This document shows, one piece after another, positions 30,275-39,318 of a DNA stretch of 64,000 nucleotides; position 1 is the first letter of the stretch; the number at the start of each line of letters is the position of its first letter. Position numbers and translations under genes: made by a program. Source of the DNA: Gordonia zhaorongruii (lineage in GTDB: Bacteria; Actinomycetota; Actinomycetes; Mycobacteriales; Mycobacteriaceae); NCBI RefSeq assembly GCF_007559005.1, contig NZ_CP041763.1, positions 1,210,463-1,274,462 of the forward strand. The letters run 5' to 3'. The notes beneath the pieces were generated by a model. That model did no database searches and was not told the DNA's origin. It saw only the letters and a program-made list of their open reading frames with translations.

Positions 30275-31189
30275 TCACACCAAAGCGGTTGAATCGGGTG
30301 AAGTTGATGTACGAGACAATTCCACCAGGATGGGCAGCACGATCTCGCACCGGTGATCGATCTTGACCGTTGCGAAGCGGTCGCCGCGGGTGTCGCCCCT
30401 GTTCAGGATCACGACCGCCTTGCCCGACTGCGCAGCGTGCCGGACGAATCTGAGGCCGGACATGACGCTGAGCGACGAGCCGGCCACGAGCATGGCGTCG
30501 GCGTCGTCGACCATCGCGTAGGCGTTCCGGGTCACGTTGCGGGGCACGCTCTCTCCGAAATAGACGATGTCGGGCTTCAGTATGCCGCCGCAATCGGCGC
30601 AGTCGACCATCGTGAACCCGGTGGTGTCGTCGAGGGCCGCGTCGGCATCGGGCGCGACCTCGATGACTCCGCGGCTGCGGACCTGATCGGCGAAACCCGG
30701 ATTGGCCGACTCGAGCAGTTGGGCGAGTCGGTGACGTGACTGCGTGCGGCCGCAGGACAGGCAGGTCACCCGTCCGTAGGAGCCGTGTAGGTCGAGTACC
30801 GGCTGGGTGCCCGCCTTCAGGTGAAGCATGTCGACGTTCTGCGTGATGACCCCGGAGACCGTTCCGGCGCGTTGCAGGGCGGTGACCGCGTGGTGGGCGG
30901 GATTCGGTGCGGCTGCGTCCATGTGCCGCCAACCCAGATGGTTACGGGCCCAGTAGCGGCGTCGGAAGTCCGCTGAGCTCAGGAACTGGTCGATAGTCAT
31001 CGGGTTGCGCGGTGGGGATCCGGGGCTCCGGTAGTCGGGGATGCCCGACGGAGTGGAGATGCCCGCACCGGTCAGCACGACGGTCCGCCGGCCCGCGAGT
31101 ACCTGCGCTGCATGCTGTGCACTCGCATGCGGATCCGGGTCGGCTTCCGTCGGCGGTGCCGGAGTCCAAGCATTGACGCGGGTGCGCAT
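30275..31189 (-). CDS. NAD-dependent protein deacylase, Sir2 family (sirtuin)
   Basis: A 304-residue housekeeping-type sirtuin that removes acyl groups from lysines using NAD. It has GAGISTPSGIPDYR for NAD binding, QNVD, the catalytic His in LHGSYG, and a zinc finger with CLSC and CADC. The insertion between the zinc cysteines is longer than usual (about 48 residues). It is unrelated in role to the SIR2 defence protein at 38266-39318, which lacks the zinc finger. It is transcribed ahead of ectA on the same strand with a 106-bp gap. Confidence 0.92.
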   Translation of the reverse strand: MRTRVNAWTPAPPTEADPDPHASAQHAAQVLAGRRTVVLTGAGISTPSGIPDYRSPGSPPRNPMTIDQFLSSADFRRRYWARNHLGWRHMDAAAPNPAHHAVTALQRAGTVSGVITQNVDMLHLKAGTQPVLDLHGSYGRVTCLSCGRTQSRHRLAQLLESANPGFADQVRSRGVIEVAPDADAALDDTTGFTMVDCADCGGILKPDIVYFGESVPRNVTRNAYAMVDDADAMLVAGSSLSVMSGLRFVRHAAQSGKAVVILNRGDTRGDRFATVKIDHRCEIVLPILVELSRTSTSPDSTALV

Positions 31190-31215
31190 GACACGAGGAT
31201 ACGATGTGGACCGTT

Positions 31216-31776
31216 ATGACCAGGATCATCGCCGGAGAGTTCCGCGGGCGCCGACTCGGTGTTCCTGCGGACTCGACCAGACCCACGTCCGACCGCGTGC
31301 GCGAAGCCGTCTTCTCGATGCTCGGCGCGCGGATGGACCTCGACGGCCTGCGGGTCGCCGATCTGTACGCGGGCACCGGGGCGCTGGGACTCGAAGCGCT
31401 CTCCCGCGGGGCCGAGTCGCTGCTGCTCGTCGAATCCGACCGCCGCGCCGCGAAAGTGGTCCGCGACAACATCGCGGTCTGCCGGGCGAGCGGTCGTGCG
31501 CGAGTGGTGGAGCGGACGGTCGCCTCGTTCCTGGCCGCGCCCGCAGCCACCTTCGATCTCGTGCTCATCGACCCTCCGTACGACGTGGAGACAGCCGACG
31601 TGGAGCAGGTTCTCTTCTCGATGCTGCCCGCGCTGGCGGATGGGGCCTGGGTGGTCGTGGAACGCGCGTCGCGCAGTCCGGGCCTGACCTGGCCCGACGG
31701 CTACGACGTGGTGACCGAGAAGAGGTACGGAGACACGGTGGTGATGCTCGCCGTTCGAGTAGATTCGGGCCCATGA
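31216..31776 (+). CDS. rsmD: 16S rRNA (guanine966-N2)-methyltransferase RsmD
   Basis: A 186-residue SAM-dependent methyltransferase. The start TRIIAGEFRGRRL and RPTSDRVREAVFSML are RsmD signatures, VADLYAGTGALGLEALSRGA is the SAM-binding loop, and the catalytic motif is DPPYD. ATG 31216 is preferred over an ATG 12 bases upstream. It overlaps coaD by ATGA, the conserved rsmD-coaD pair. Confidence 0.93.
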   Translation: MTRIIAGEFRGRRLGVPADSTRPTSDRVREAVFSMLGARMDLDGLRVADLYAGTGALGLEALSRGAESLLLVESDRRAAKVVRDNIAVCRASGRARVVERTVASFLAAPAATFDLVLIDPPYDVETADVEQVLFSMLPALADGAWVVVERASRSPGLTWPDGYDVVTEKRYGDTVVMLAVRVDSGP

Positions 31777-32261
31777 CTACTGCTGTGTGCCCAGGCTCGT
31801 ACGATCCGTTCACTCTCGGGCATCGATTCGTCGTGGAACGGACCGCTGCCCGATTCGATCGCGTGGTGGTCGCGGTTGTCGTGAATCCGAACAAGCAGGG
31901 GATGTTCACGGTCGACGAGCGCATCGAATTGATCCGCGAGGACTGCGCGGACCTGCCGAACGTCGAGGTGCGGAGCTGGTCGGGCCTGCTGGTGGACCTG
32001 GTCGGGGAGACGGACGTGCCGACGATCGTCAAGGGTCTGCGGTCGGAGACCGACTTCGCCTATGAGATCCCGATGGCGCAGATGAATCGGGAGCTGGCCG
32101 ATGCCGAGACCTTGTTCATGCTCACCGATCCGAAGTACGCGCACGTCTCCAGCTCCCTGGTGAAGGAAGTGGCGAGACTCGAGGGCGATGTGTCGCCGTA
32201 CCTGTCCTCACATGTGCACCGTGCGCTGATCGCGAAGGTCGAGGGCGTCCGGACGGTGTGA
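31773..32261 (+). CDS. coaD: Phosphopantetheine adenylyltransferase
   Basis: A 162-residue nucleotidyltransferase of coenzyme A synthesis. The motifs are CPGSYDPFTLGH (TxGH), NPNKQGMFTVDERIELI, VKGLRSETDFAYE and the second ATP site VSSSLVKEVARL. Coupled to rsmD by an ATGA overlap. Confidence 0.96.
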   Translation: MTTAVCPGSYDPFTLGHRFVVERTAARFDRVVVAVVVNPNKQGMFTVDERIELIREDCADLPNVEVRSWSGLLVDLVGETDVPTIVKGLRSETDFAYEIPMAQMNRELADAETLFMLTDPKYAHVSSSLVKEVARLEGDVSPYLSSHVHRALIAKVEGVRTV

Positions 32262-32374
32262 TCCTCGATCCGGTCCGCACGGCGACACGCCGACTCGCCT
32301 CCTGAGTCACAGCCGCAACATTCGGCACAATGGCCTCACAGACATCAAGGCATTGTGCCGGATCGGAGACACCT

Positions 32375-33172
32375 GTGTACCGCGTATTCGAAGCGCTGGA
32401 CGAACTCGTCGCACTCGTCGAAGAGGCGCGCACCTTCCCGATGACCGCCGGTTGCGTCGTTCCTCGCGGCGACGTGCTGGAACTGCTCGACGACCTGCGG
32501 GACTCGCTGCCGGGCGAGCTCGACGACGCGCAGGACGTCATCGACGAGCGCGACACCATCGTCACCAACGCCCGTGACACCTCGGACAAGCTGATCGGCG
32601 GAGCCGAGTCCGACTCCGAGGCCATGCTCGCGCACGCTCGCGCCGAAGCGGACCGAGTGCTCGCCGAGGCTCAGGCGAAGGCCGACCGGATGGTGGACGA
32701 GGCGAACCTGCACGCGCAGCAGACCATCGACGGAGCGAGCGACGAGGCCAAGCGACTCGAGACGAGCGCCAACCGCGAGTTCGAGGCCGTCACCGGCCGT
32801 GCACGGGCCGAGGCCTCACGCACCGTCGAGGCTGGCAACACCAGCTACCACAAGTCGGTGGCCGACGGCATCGCCGAGCAGCAGCGGCTCGTCTCCGACT
32901 CCGAGGTGGTCGCCGCTTCCAAGAGCGAGGCCGAGCGGATCGTCGACGCCGCCCACGCTGAGTCGGACCGGCTGCGCGGCGACTGCGACATCTACGTCGA
33001 CGACAAGCTGGCCGCATTCGAGGACGTCCTCACCGGAACGCTCCGGTCGGTGAACCGGGGTCGGCAGCAGTTGCGCACCGGCGCCGGAATGCACGATTAC
33101 GTCGAGTACCCGCACAGCGTCGACGTCACACAGGACGAGGAGGAGCACAGCCCAGCCCAGATGGCAGGCTGA
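32375..33172 (+). CDS. sepIVA: DivIVA-like coiled-coil cell-division protein (SepIVA)
   Basis: 265 residues. A DivIVA-type N-terminus (VYRVFEALDELVALVEEA) is followed by a long Ala/Glu/Arg-rich coiled coil (about 70-235) with repeated AHARAEADRVLAEAQAKADRMVDEA-like heptads. Position before yceD-rnc-mutM-smc is that of M. tuberculosis Rv2927c, whose homologue SepIVA is an essential septation protein in mycobacteria. GTG 32375 is the family start; the upstream extension of the frame has no homology. Confidence 0.85.
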   Translation: MYRVFEALDELVALVEEARTFPMTAGCVVPRGDVLELLDDLRDSLPGELDDAQDVIDERDTIVTNARDTSDKLIGGAESDSEAMLAHARAEADRVLAEAQAKADRMVDEANLHAQQTIDGASDEAKRLETSANREFEAVTGRARAEASRTVEAGNTSYHKSVADGIAEQQRLVSDSEVVAASKSEAERIVDAAHAESDRLRGDCDIYVDDKLAAFEDVLTGTLRSVNRGRQQLRTGAGMHDYVEYPHSVDVTQDEEEHSPAQMAG

Positions 33173-33209
33173 CCGCTCGGGGTTCGCACTCACGCGTAAA
33201 ATCACACGC

Positions 33210-33818
33210 GTGAGTGTGAATCCATTTGTGATCGACGTCCGCAGCGTTCCCCGTCGAGCCGGTTCGATGGTCGAGGTGGACCGCACCGTGGTGACGCCGG
33301 AGCGCATCGGCGTGCAGTTCGTCGGCATCCCCGCCGACGGCGAGGTGCGGCTGGACCTGCGACTGGAGTCGGTGTCCGAGGGGGTTCTGGTGACCGGAAC
33401 GGTGTCCGGTGACATCGAAGGTCAGTGCGGACGATGCCTCGGGCCCCTCGACGATTCGGTGAGCATGTTCCTCACCGAGCTGTTCGCTTATCCGGACAGC
33501 GACACCGACAAGACGACCGACGACGAGGACGTCGAACGGATCGTCGACGAGCAGATCGACCTCGAGCAGACGATCATCGACGCCGTCGCCACCGAACTCC
33601 CGCTGACGCCGCTGTGCACTCCGGATTGCCCCGGCCTGTGCCAGGTGTGCGGGGTGCGCCTGGCCGATGCGGAGCCCGGCCACGGCCATGAACTGATTGA
33701 TCCGCGCTGGGCGAAACTCGCCGACAAGCTCGAGGACATGGAGCAGGACGAGAAGTCCGGGGATGAACAGGGCGGGGACGAACAGGGCAAAGATGAACAG
33801 GGCGGGGACGCTCGATGA
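33210..33818 (+). CDS. YceD/DUF177 family metal-binding protein
   Basis: 202 residues. The DUF177 fold has cysteine pairs in CGRCLG and in [12 protein letters not shown]. In many bacteria the family is encoded before rpmF and linked to 23S rRNA maturation; here rpmF is absent and rnc follows directly, as in mycobacteria. The acidic tail is made of near-repeats [13 protein letters not shown], encoded by 15-bp DNA repeats at about 33758-33811. TAAAAT at 33196-33201 lies eight bases before the GTG and could give a leaderless mRNA. It overlaps rnc by ATGA. Confidence 0.85.
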   Translation: MSVNPFVIDVRSVPRRAGSMVEVDRTVVTPERIGVQFVGIPADGEVRLDLRLESVSEGVLVTGTVSGDIEGQCGRCLGPLDDSVSMFLTELFAYPDSDTDKTTDDEDVERIVDEQIDLEQTIIDAVATELPLTPLCTPDCPGLCQVCGVRLADAEPGHGHELIDPRWAKLADKLEDMEQDEKSGDEQGGDEQGKDEQGGDAR

Positions 33819-34565
33819 GTCGCAGCACCGACCAGACTCCGTTGCTGGAGGCGCTCGGCATCACCATGAGCGACGAACTCCTCACGCTGGCTCTCACGCA
33901 CCGCTCGTACGCGTACGAGAACGGCGGGCTGCCGACCAACGAGCGGCTCGAGTTCCTCGGCGACTCGGTGCTCGGCGTCGTCGTGACCGAGATGCTCTAT
34001 CTCGGATTCCCGGACCGGCCGGAAGGCGATCTGGCGAAGATCCGTGCGAGCGTCGTCAACATGCACGCGCTCGCCGGCATCGCGCGTGACCTCGGCGACG
34101 GCGGTCTGGGGGCGCACATCTACCTCGGTCGCGGTGAGGAGCTCACCGGGGGGCGTGACAAGGACAGCATCCTCGCGGACGGCCTCGAATCGATGTTCGG
34201 TGCGCTCTTCCTCGATCACGGAATCGAGGAGGCCAAGGTCGTGATCACCCGGCTCTTCGAGCCGATCATCGAGCGTGCGGGCGAGCTCGGTGCCGGCCTC
34301 GACTGGAAGACCTCACTTCAGGAGCTGTCCGCCGAACTCAATGCGGGACAACCGCATTACCAGGTCAGCTCCACCGGGCCGGACCACGATAAGGAGTTCA
34401 CAGCGGTCGCCGTAGTGGGCGGCAGGCGGCTCGGCGACGGCGTGGGCCGCACGAAGAAGGGAAGCCGAGCAGAAGGCAGCAGCCGTCTCCTGGAAGGCCC
34501 TCAAGGACGGTCCGCGTGCAGATGGTCCTCACGAAGACGGCGCGCACGCAGACGGCACAGAGTAG
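33815..34565 (+). pseudogene. rnc: Ribonuclease III with an apparent +1 frameshift near the end
   Basis: The first 215 codons encode a normal RNase III: signature [16 protein letters not shown] near residue 43, catalytic [14 protein letters not shown], and most of the dsRNA-binding domain ([42 protein letters not shown]). At 34459-34461 a GGG run has one base too many. Removing one G restores [17 protein letters not shown]... and a TAG at 34563-34565, 6 bp before mutM, for 249 residues. As written, the frame runs on without homology to 34900 inside mutM. The change would remove the last dsRBD helix. A sequencing or assembly error at this G run is at least as likely as a real mutation. Confidence 0.8.
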
Positions 34566-34571
34566 AGGCTC

Positions 34572-35423
34572 GTGCCCGAACTTCCCGAAGTAGAGACCAT
34601 CCGGTCAGGCTTGGCTCCGCACATCGTGGGCAGGTCGGTGACCGGCGTCGACGTGCTCCATCCGCGTGCCGTGCGGCGTCATATCGGCGGAGCGACCGAT
34701 CTGGAGAACCGTCTGCGCGGAAAGCGCCTCGACGCGGTGGAGCGACGCGGCAAGTACCTGTGGCTCACCGGAGCGGACGCCACCGACGAGGTGGCGATCG
34801 TCGTCCACCTCGGAATGAGCGGGCAGCTGCTGATCAGCGATCCCGACGTCCCCGATCAGGTGCATCTGCGCGTCCGGTTGTCCCTCGACGACGGCCGTGA
34901 GGTGCGCTTCGTCGATCAGCGGACGTTCGGCGGCTGGCATGTCGACGAACTGGTCGATGTACCGGGGCGCGCCGTTCCCGAGTCGGTGGCGCACATCGCG
35001 GCAGATCCCTTCGAGCCGGGCTTCGACCCGGACGCGGTCGTGTCCGCGTTGCGGCGCCGCGACACCGAGATCAAGCGGGCCATTCTCGATCAGACGGTGG
35101 TGTCCGGGATCGGCAACATCTACGCCGACGAATCACTGTGGCGCGCAAGCCTTCACGGTCGGCGCCGGACGCGCGGCATCTCGCGGGCCGTGCTCGGTGA
35201 ACTCGTGGCTGCCGCCACCGCAGTGATGGAGGAGGCGATCAGTGTCGGCGGGACGTCGTTCGACGAGCTGTACGTCAACGTCAACGGGCAGTCAGGTTCG
35301 AACCGGACGGAGGTATATGCCCGCCATGGCATGCCATGTAACCGATGCGGTACAACCATTGTGCGTGAGAAAATCAGTGGCCGTTCAAGTCACTTTTGCC
35401 CGGTATGCCAGCGAAAACGCTGA
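34572..35423 (+). CDS. mutM: Formamidopyrimidine-DNA glycosylase, complete copy with atypical 3' end
   Basis: A 283-residue Fpg that removes 8-oxoguanine and formamidopyrimidines. The GTG start gives (M)[13 protein letters not shown] with the catalytic Pro. GKYLWLTG holds the conserved Lys, [26 protein letters not shown] is the H2TH region, and a C4 zinc finger (CNRC ... CPVC) closes it. Up to about codon 240 the base composition matches the neighbours. From about 35290 the gene becomes A+T-richer and its sequence departs from the orphan native 3' end at 45569-45736. I infer that the last 40 or so codons came with the inserted island and keep the gene functional. Confidence 0.92.
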   Translation: MPELPEVETIRSGLAPHIVGRSVTGVDVLHPRAVRRHIGGATDLENRLRGKRLDAVERRGKYLWLTGADATDEVAIVVHLGMSGQLLISDPDVPDQVHLRVRLSLDDGREVRFVDQRTFGGWHVDELVDVPGRAVPESVAHIAADPFEPGFDPDAVVSALRRRDTEIKRAILDQTVVSGIGNIYADESLWRASLHGRRRTRGISRAVLGELVAAATAVMEEAISVGGTSFDELYVNVNGQSGSNRTEVYARHGMPCNRCGTTIVREKISGRSSHFCPVCQRKR

Positions 35424-35746
35424 CGAAGTCTGCTGTAGCTCTATGGTGTTTTTCGGTCGTGCGATCCGTGCATAGTCGCCTAGATATCTGCCATTGGCTT
35501 AGAAGGCTCGATAGATTGCTTAAGCACTTGACGTTGACGTACAGCCTGTCAAGGGGAGATGATCCATGAACATCGACGTTTCGCGTCGCAGTAGGCCGGT
35601 GCGGTAGAAGACCCGGTCGGAATCTCTTTGTCTTCGGAGACGGGCTCCTGTTCTGATCCGCCACTCCAGTATCCGACGAGATTCCTAATCGGTGCAGTTC
35701 TCTTGGTGCTCTCCTATATGCATGCGAATCGCATACAATAGGTTGC
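35424..35746. other. Gene-free left end of the island
   Basis: 323 A+T-richer bases between mutM and the NTF2-like gene. No credible coding frame is seen. The only structure noted is the operator-like palindrome at 35722-35734 next to the following start codon. Confidence 0.6.
35722..35734 (+). promoter_or_regulatory. Palindromic operator candidate with -10 box, leaderless start
   Basis: ATGCGA-A-TCGCAT is a perfect inverted repeat ending 12 bases before the ATG at 35747. It is followed by TACAAT at 35734-35739, a good -10 box, which would place transcription start at the ATG itself. A repressor bound to the palindrome would block this promoter. The MarR-type protein of the same operon is the obvious candidate for autoregulation. 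Confidence 0.55.
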
Positions 35747-36127
35747 ATGAGCTCAGAACTGGAAGAGGCAATCAACGGGTGGCATCAGGCCGTGAACTCA
35801 GGCAACTTGACTCGTGCAGCGGCGGTTGTCGGTGAGCCGATCGTCGTTCTAGGGCCGAAAGGGGCGGGGCCGATCTCGCCGGGTGAGTTCGCAGGCTGGG
35901 TGGAGCGGTCGGGTATTCGGCTGCGGCCACGCTCGTGGCATCCGATAAGTGAGAGACTGATGGTCGTCGAGGAGGACGCGACTTGGCCTGAGAATCAGAC
36001 TCCGACCCGAGTGGCGACGGTGTTCCGCGTTGCCGATTCGAAGGTCACAGCTGCACTGCGGATGCCTAACCTGAGGTTGGCGCTCGATCTGGCCTATATT
36101 TGCCGTGAGATGGCTGCTTCGGAATGA
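35747..36127 (+). CDS. NTF2/SnoaL-like small protein of unknown function
   Basis: 126 residues. The pattern (EEAINGWHQAVNSGNLTRAAAVVGEPIVVLGPKG... then a beta-rich second half ending in VATVFRVADSKVTAALRM) suggests an NTF2-like alpha+beta cone; no catalytic residues are evident. It is coupled to the next gene by an ATGA overlap, so the two proteins are made together. In actinobacteria small NTF2-like proteins are often encoded next to MarR regulators; the pairing suggests a ligand-binding or accessory role, which is inference. Confidence 0.65.
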   Translation: MSSELEEAINGWHQAVNSGNLTRAAAVVGEPIVVLGPKGAGPISPGEFAGWVERSGIRLRPRSWHPISERLMVVEEDATWPENQTPTRVATVFRVADSKVTAALRMPNLRLALDLAYICREMAASE

Positions 36128-37083
36128 GCAAGTCCGGGCCGGGGCAACTTTTATTCAGTTTCGTCAGGCATTGGTCGCGACGCTCTGCTGCTGGCGATGC
36201 CGCCATTGCTGAGCAGGGTCGACTGGTGTCGGTGCTGGAGGCCGTGGCTTCGCTTTTCGACCGTGGACAGGTTGCGACCGTGACTGCGGTTGCGGATGAA
36301 ATCGGCATTGACCAGAGTGGTGCGTCCCGGTTGGTCAAGAGCGCGGTCGATGCTGGTTACGTGGAGATGACGACCGCGCAATCCGATGGTCGTAAACGTG
36401 AAGTAGTCGTGGTGCCGAGCGGCCAGGCGCTTCTGCGAGAGGCTCATGCGTGGCAGGAGCGGGTGTTCGATGAGTTGACTGCGGGGTGGAGTCAGCTGCG
36501 GCGCGAAGAGTTTCAGAACGCGATGATGGACCTCATTCGACGGTCTTATTGCATGGATGTGGAGTTGCGAGAAGGTGATACCTCTGGGGTTGCAGATTCC
36601 TCGGAACCCGTGTCGGACGTGATGGCGAGTATCGGAGACGACTGGCTCGATGCAGCCGAGGCGGCGGAATGGGTCGGTTGCAGCGTCTGGACGATTCGTC
36701 GCTGGATCAGAGAGGGGAAGCTCTCGGCTTGGAAGCGACCCGCTTCGGGTTCAGACGGGCGGCGGGCAGTGAAGAGCTTCGTTCGCAGATTCGACCTCGA
36801 CGAAAAGTTCAGGTCCGACAAACCTGCAGAGCACGTGAATCGGATCCGTGAGAGGGCTCTGCCATTTAGCGATGGTCAGAAGGAGGCTCTCCGGCAGGTG
36901 TACTCAGATCATGTCCTCGAGCGTGAGCACGTCGGATCGCAAGAGCCGAGGGAGCGAACGACTCTGTCTCAAGGAGAGAGTTCGCCTGTGGACTACGAAG
37001 CCTGGGCAGCGCGCGTCGTGAGCCAGGTGACGCGACGCGTCGGAGGCGTCACACAGACGCAACAAGGTTTTGACGATGCCTGA
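36124..37083 (+). CDS. Two-domain DNA-binding protein: MarR-type wHTH fused to an excisionase-type HTH
   Basis: 319 residues in one open frame. Residues about 25-125 form a MarR-type winged helix ([33 protein letters not shown], then [13 protein letters not shown] as the wing). Residues about 172-215 form a second HTH of the MerR/excisionase class ([19 protein letters not shown] then [14 protein letters not shown]). The last 100 residues are charged and unassigned. The combination is unusual; excisionase-type HTHs are common in mobile-element directionality factors. It is coupled by ATGA to the NTF2-like gene and overlaps the start of mutM2, so all three lie in one operon. Confidence 0.8.
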   Translation: MSKSGPGQLLFSFVRHWSRRSAAGDAAIAEQGRLVSVLEAVASLFDRGQVATVTAVADEIGIDQSGASRLVKSAVDAGYVEMTTAQSDGRKREVVVVPSGQALLREAHAWQERVFDELTAGWSQLRREEFQNAMMDLIRRSYCMDVELREGDTSGVADSSEPVSDVMASIGDDWLDAAEAAEWVGCSVWTIRRWIREGKLSAWKRPASGSDGRRAVKSFVRRFDLDEKFRSDKPAEHVNRIRERALPFSDGQKEALRQVYSDHVLEREHVGSQEPRERTTLSQGESSPVDYEAWAARVVSQVTRRVGGVTQTQQGFDDA

Positions 37084-37906
37084 ACTTCCCGAGGTCGAGG
37101 TTGTGCGTCGCGGACTGGACGACCATGTCTCCGGCCGGACGGTCGCTTCGGTGGTCGTTCACCATCCGCGTGCCGTGCGTCGGCACGTGGATGGACCTGA
37201 GGACTTTGCGGCACACATAGTCGGCGCGTCAGTCACAGGGACTGCACGTCGCGGCAAGTACCTCTGGCTGGTCCTGGATCATCGGGACGCGCTGCTCATA
37301 CATCTGGGGATGAGCGGACAGATGCTCATCACGCCTGCTGTTATGCCGATCGGCCTGCACGAGCGGGCGCGGTTCATGTTTACCGACGGCGGTCAAGATC
37401 TGCGGTTCGACGATCAACGCACGTTCGGTCATCTGATGTACGTCGAGGGCGGAGCGGTGTTGCCGTCGCCGATTGCCCACATCGCGCGGGACCCATTCGA
37501 TCCGCAGTTCGATCAAGCGGCGGCGGTTGCGCGGATTAAGACCAGACGTACTGGGATCAAGCGCGCGTTGCTGGATCAGACGCTCGTGTCTGGCATCGGT
37601 AACATCTACGCCGATGAAGCTCTCTGGGCGGCCAGGGTGTAGGGCGAGACGGCGGCGTCTTCGCTGAGCAAGCCGAGGATCTCGACAGTGATCGATGCGG
37701 CACGAGAGGTCATGGCCGCTGCACTGGCACAGGGCGGGACCTCGTTCGATTCGCTCTATGTCGATGTGGCGGGTAGCAGTGGATGCTTTTCCCGCAGCTT
37801 GAACGTCTATGGGCTTGCGGGGCTTCCCTGCCCGCGATGCAGCACACCGATCGTGCGGGAGAAGTTCATGAACCGATCGAGCCACTTCTGTCCGCAATGC
37901 CAGTAA
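37076..37906 (+). pseudogene. Second mutM copy interrupted by one in-frame TAG
   Basis: From ATG 37076 the frame encodes (M)[19 protein letters not shown], the Lys region [10 protein letters not shown], the H2TH region [28 protein letters not shown], and after a TAG at 37640-37642 (codon 189) continues in the same frame through [15 protein letters not shown] to a C4 zinc finger ending CPQCQ at 37903. There is no frameshift; changing the TAG alone would restore a 275-residue Fpg. The stop truncates before the zinc finger, so the product should be inactive. It is distinct in sequence from the resident mutM, not a recent duplicate, and is encoded as the third gene of the regulator operon. Confidence 0.88.
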
Positions 37907-38265
37907 CGACGCTGATCGAGCACTAAGCGGTTGAGAGACTGTGGGCTGATGACGGCTTTCCCAACGTCGCTTCGGCACGCTGTACTTCGATGTGTAATGG
38001 CAATAAGCTCGCCTCACTCGTCGTAGAGTGGAATGTACACCTCGGGTGGGCAAAGCCCGTTTATTTGCGAGTCTCCGTCGTGGTTGGTCGTTAAGACGTC
38101 AGCCCTCGCACCTGGTGGCCACAAGTTCGTGGTCCCGTCGTGCAGAGCAACATCAGGCTAAGGCGTATAAGATGAAAATCCAACAGGATGTCGTCTCTTC
38201 TGCATTAATGTACTTACGGACTAGAGGTGCTCTGCCGTGTCGGCGGACCGATCACGGGGAGACAA
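37907..38265. other. Gene-free gap before the SIR2-HerA genes
   Basis: 359 bases without a credible gene. TATAAG at about 38166-38171 with A+T-rich flanks is a possible -10 for the defence operon, about 95 bases before its start codon. No terminator was recognised after mutM2. Confidence 0.5.
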
Positions 38266-39318
38266 ATGGACCTAGACCAAGAGCAGATCTACTCGGACGT
38301 GCAGGGCCTTTTTCGTCAGGGTCTTGTCATAATCGTTGGGTCAGGAGCGTCCTCCGCGCTGGGTCTCCCTGGGATGACGGATCTCGCGGATCACCTTCGA
38401 GTAAACATTCCAAACGAAATAGCTGCGCGATCCCTGACATGCCTATCGCAGTGGCAACCTATCTCGAAGTTGCTCGCGCAAGGTCAAGGCCTTGAGGAAG
38501 CCCTTGTGGCAGGCGTCGCTTCAGATGAGCTAGTTGAGCTTATTGCTGACCAGATAGCTGTCTGCATTGCGGGGAAAGAAATGCACGCCATTGCAGAAAT
38601 CCTCAGTGCGTCCGAGGTGCCGGCGTTCAGTCGGTTATTTCGGCACGTACTTAGAACTACGGAACGCGTGGACGTCATAACGACAAACTATGACCGACTA
38701 CTTGAGGTCCAAGCTGCTCGTGTAGGCATCGGTGTAGATTCAATATTCTACGGGCATACGGTCGGCAAGTTCGATCCGGTACAGAGCAGCAAGACCATGC
38801 TTCGTCCAGAGAACCAGGTGGGACACCGTCGAACAACGTCGATTCGAACGATCCCACATGTTCGATTGTCGAAACCCCACGGCAGTCTTGACTGGTTTAC
38901 ATACAATGACGAGCACTTTCGGAGCGATTTAGCGATTCCGGGCGCTCGTCGCATTGTTGCACCCGGGGGAGACAAGTATCGCCAGGGGTACGACGTGCCA
39001 TTCGACCAGCAACGCGAACGTGCCAACGCGGCTATCGATGCTGCTGCCGCGCTGCTATTTGTTGGATACGGATTCAATGATGATCATCTGCAGACGCACA
39101 TTCAAGAGAGAATTCGCAAAGTTCCTTCGGTGATCCTGAGCCACACTATTACCGAAAGCGCCCGAGAATATCTTGCCACCAGTCCCTCGGCGATAGGGAT
39201 GGAGGCAGACAGTGCCAACGACGCATATACACGTGTTCTGAAGGGGGAGGGCAAGACTGTGCTGGACAGTCCCATTTGGGATTTGAATCGTTTCGTAAAG
39301 GAAGTGTTGGGAAAATGA
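38266..39318 (+). CDS. SIR2-domain anti-phage effector of a SIR2-HerA system
   Basis: 350 residues. The Rossmann NAD-binding start is LVIIVGSGASSALGLPGM (residues about 20-37). VITTNYDRLLE (about 138-147) supplies the conserved Asn and LSKPHGSLDWF (about 201-211) the conserved His of the SIR2 NADase fold. GYGFNDDHLQTHI is a late conserved motif of bacterial SIR2_2 proteins. No zinc finger is present, unlike deacylase sirtuins. ATG 38266 has GGGGAG five bases upstream and is preferred to the GTG at 38227. It overlaps herA by ATGA. In characterised SIR2-HerA (Nezha-type) systems the SIR2 protein depletes NAD+ during phage infection in complex with the HerA hexamer. Confidence 0.9.
   Translation: MDLDQEQIYSDVQGLFRQGLVIIVGSGASSALGLPGMTDLADHLRVNIPNEIAARSLTCLSQWQPISKLLAQGQGLEEALVAGVASDELVELIADQIAVCIAGKEMHAIAEILSASEVPAFSRLFRHVLRTTERVDVITTNYDRLLEVQAARVGIGVDSIFYGHTVGKFDPVQSSKTMLRPENQVGHRRTTSIRTIPHVRLSKPHGSLDWFTYNDEHFRSDLAIPGARRIVAPGGDKYRQGYDVPFDQQRERANAAIDAAAALLFVGYGFNDDHLQTHIQERIRKVPSVILSHTITESAREYLATSPSAIGMEADSANDAYTRVLKGEGKTVLDSPIWDLNRFVKEVLGK

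Noticed and set aside
34455-34465. Programmed ribosomal frameshifting in rnc
   Set aside because: AAGAAGGGAAG lacks a typical slippery heptamer with a stimulatory structure, and RNase III is not known to be made this way; mutation or sequencing error is preferred.
38266-39318. Treating this SIR2 protein as a protein deacetylase
   Set aside because: It lacks the zinc finger and has the SIR2_2-type motifs and HerA partner of defence systems; the deacylase is the separate gene at 30275-31189.
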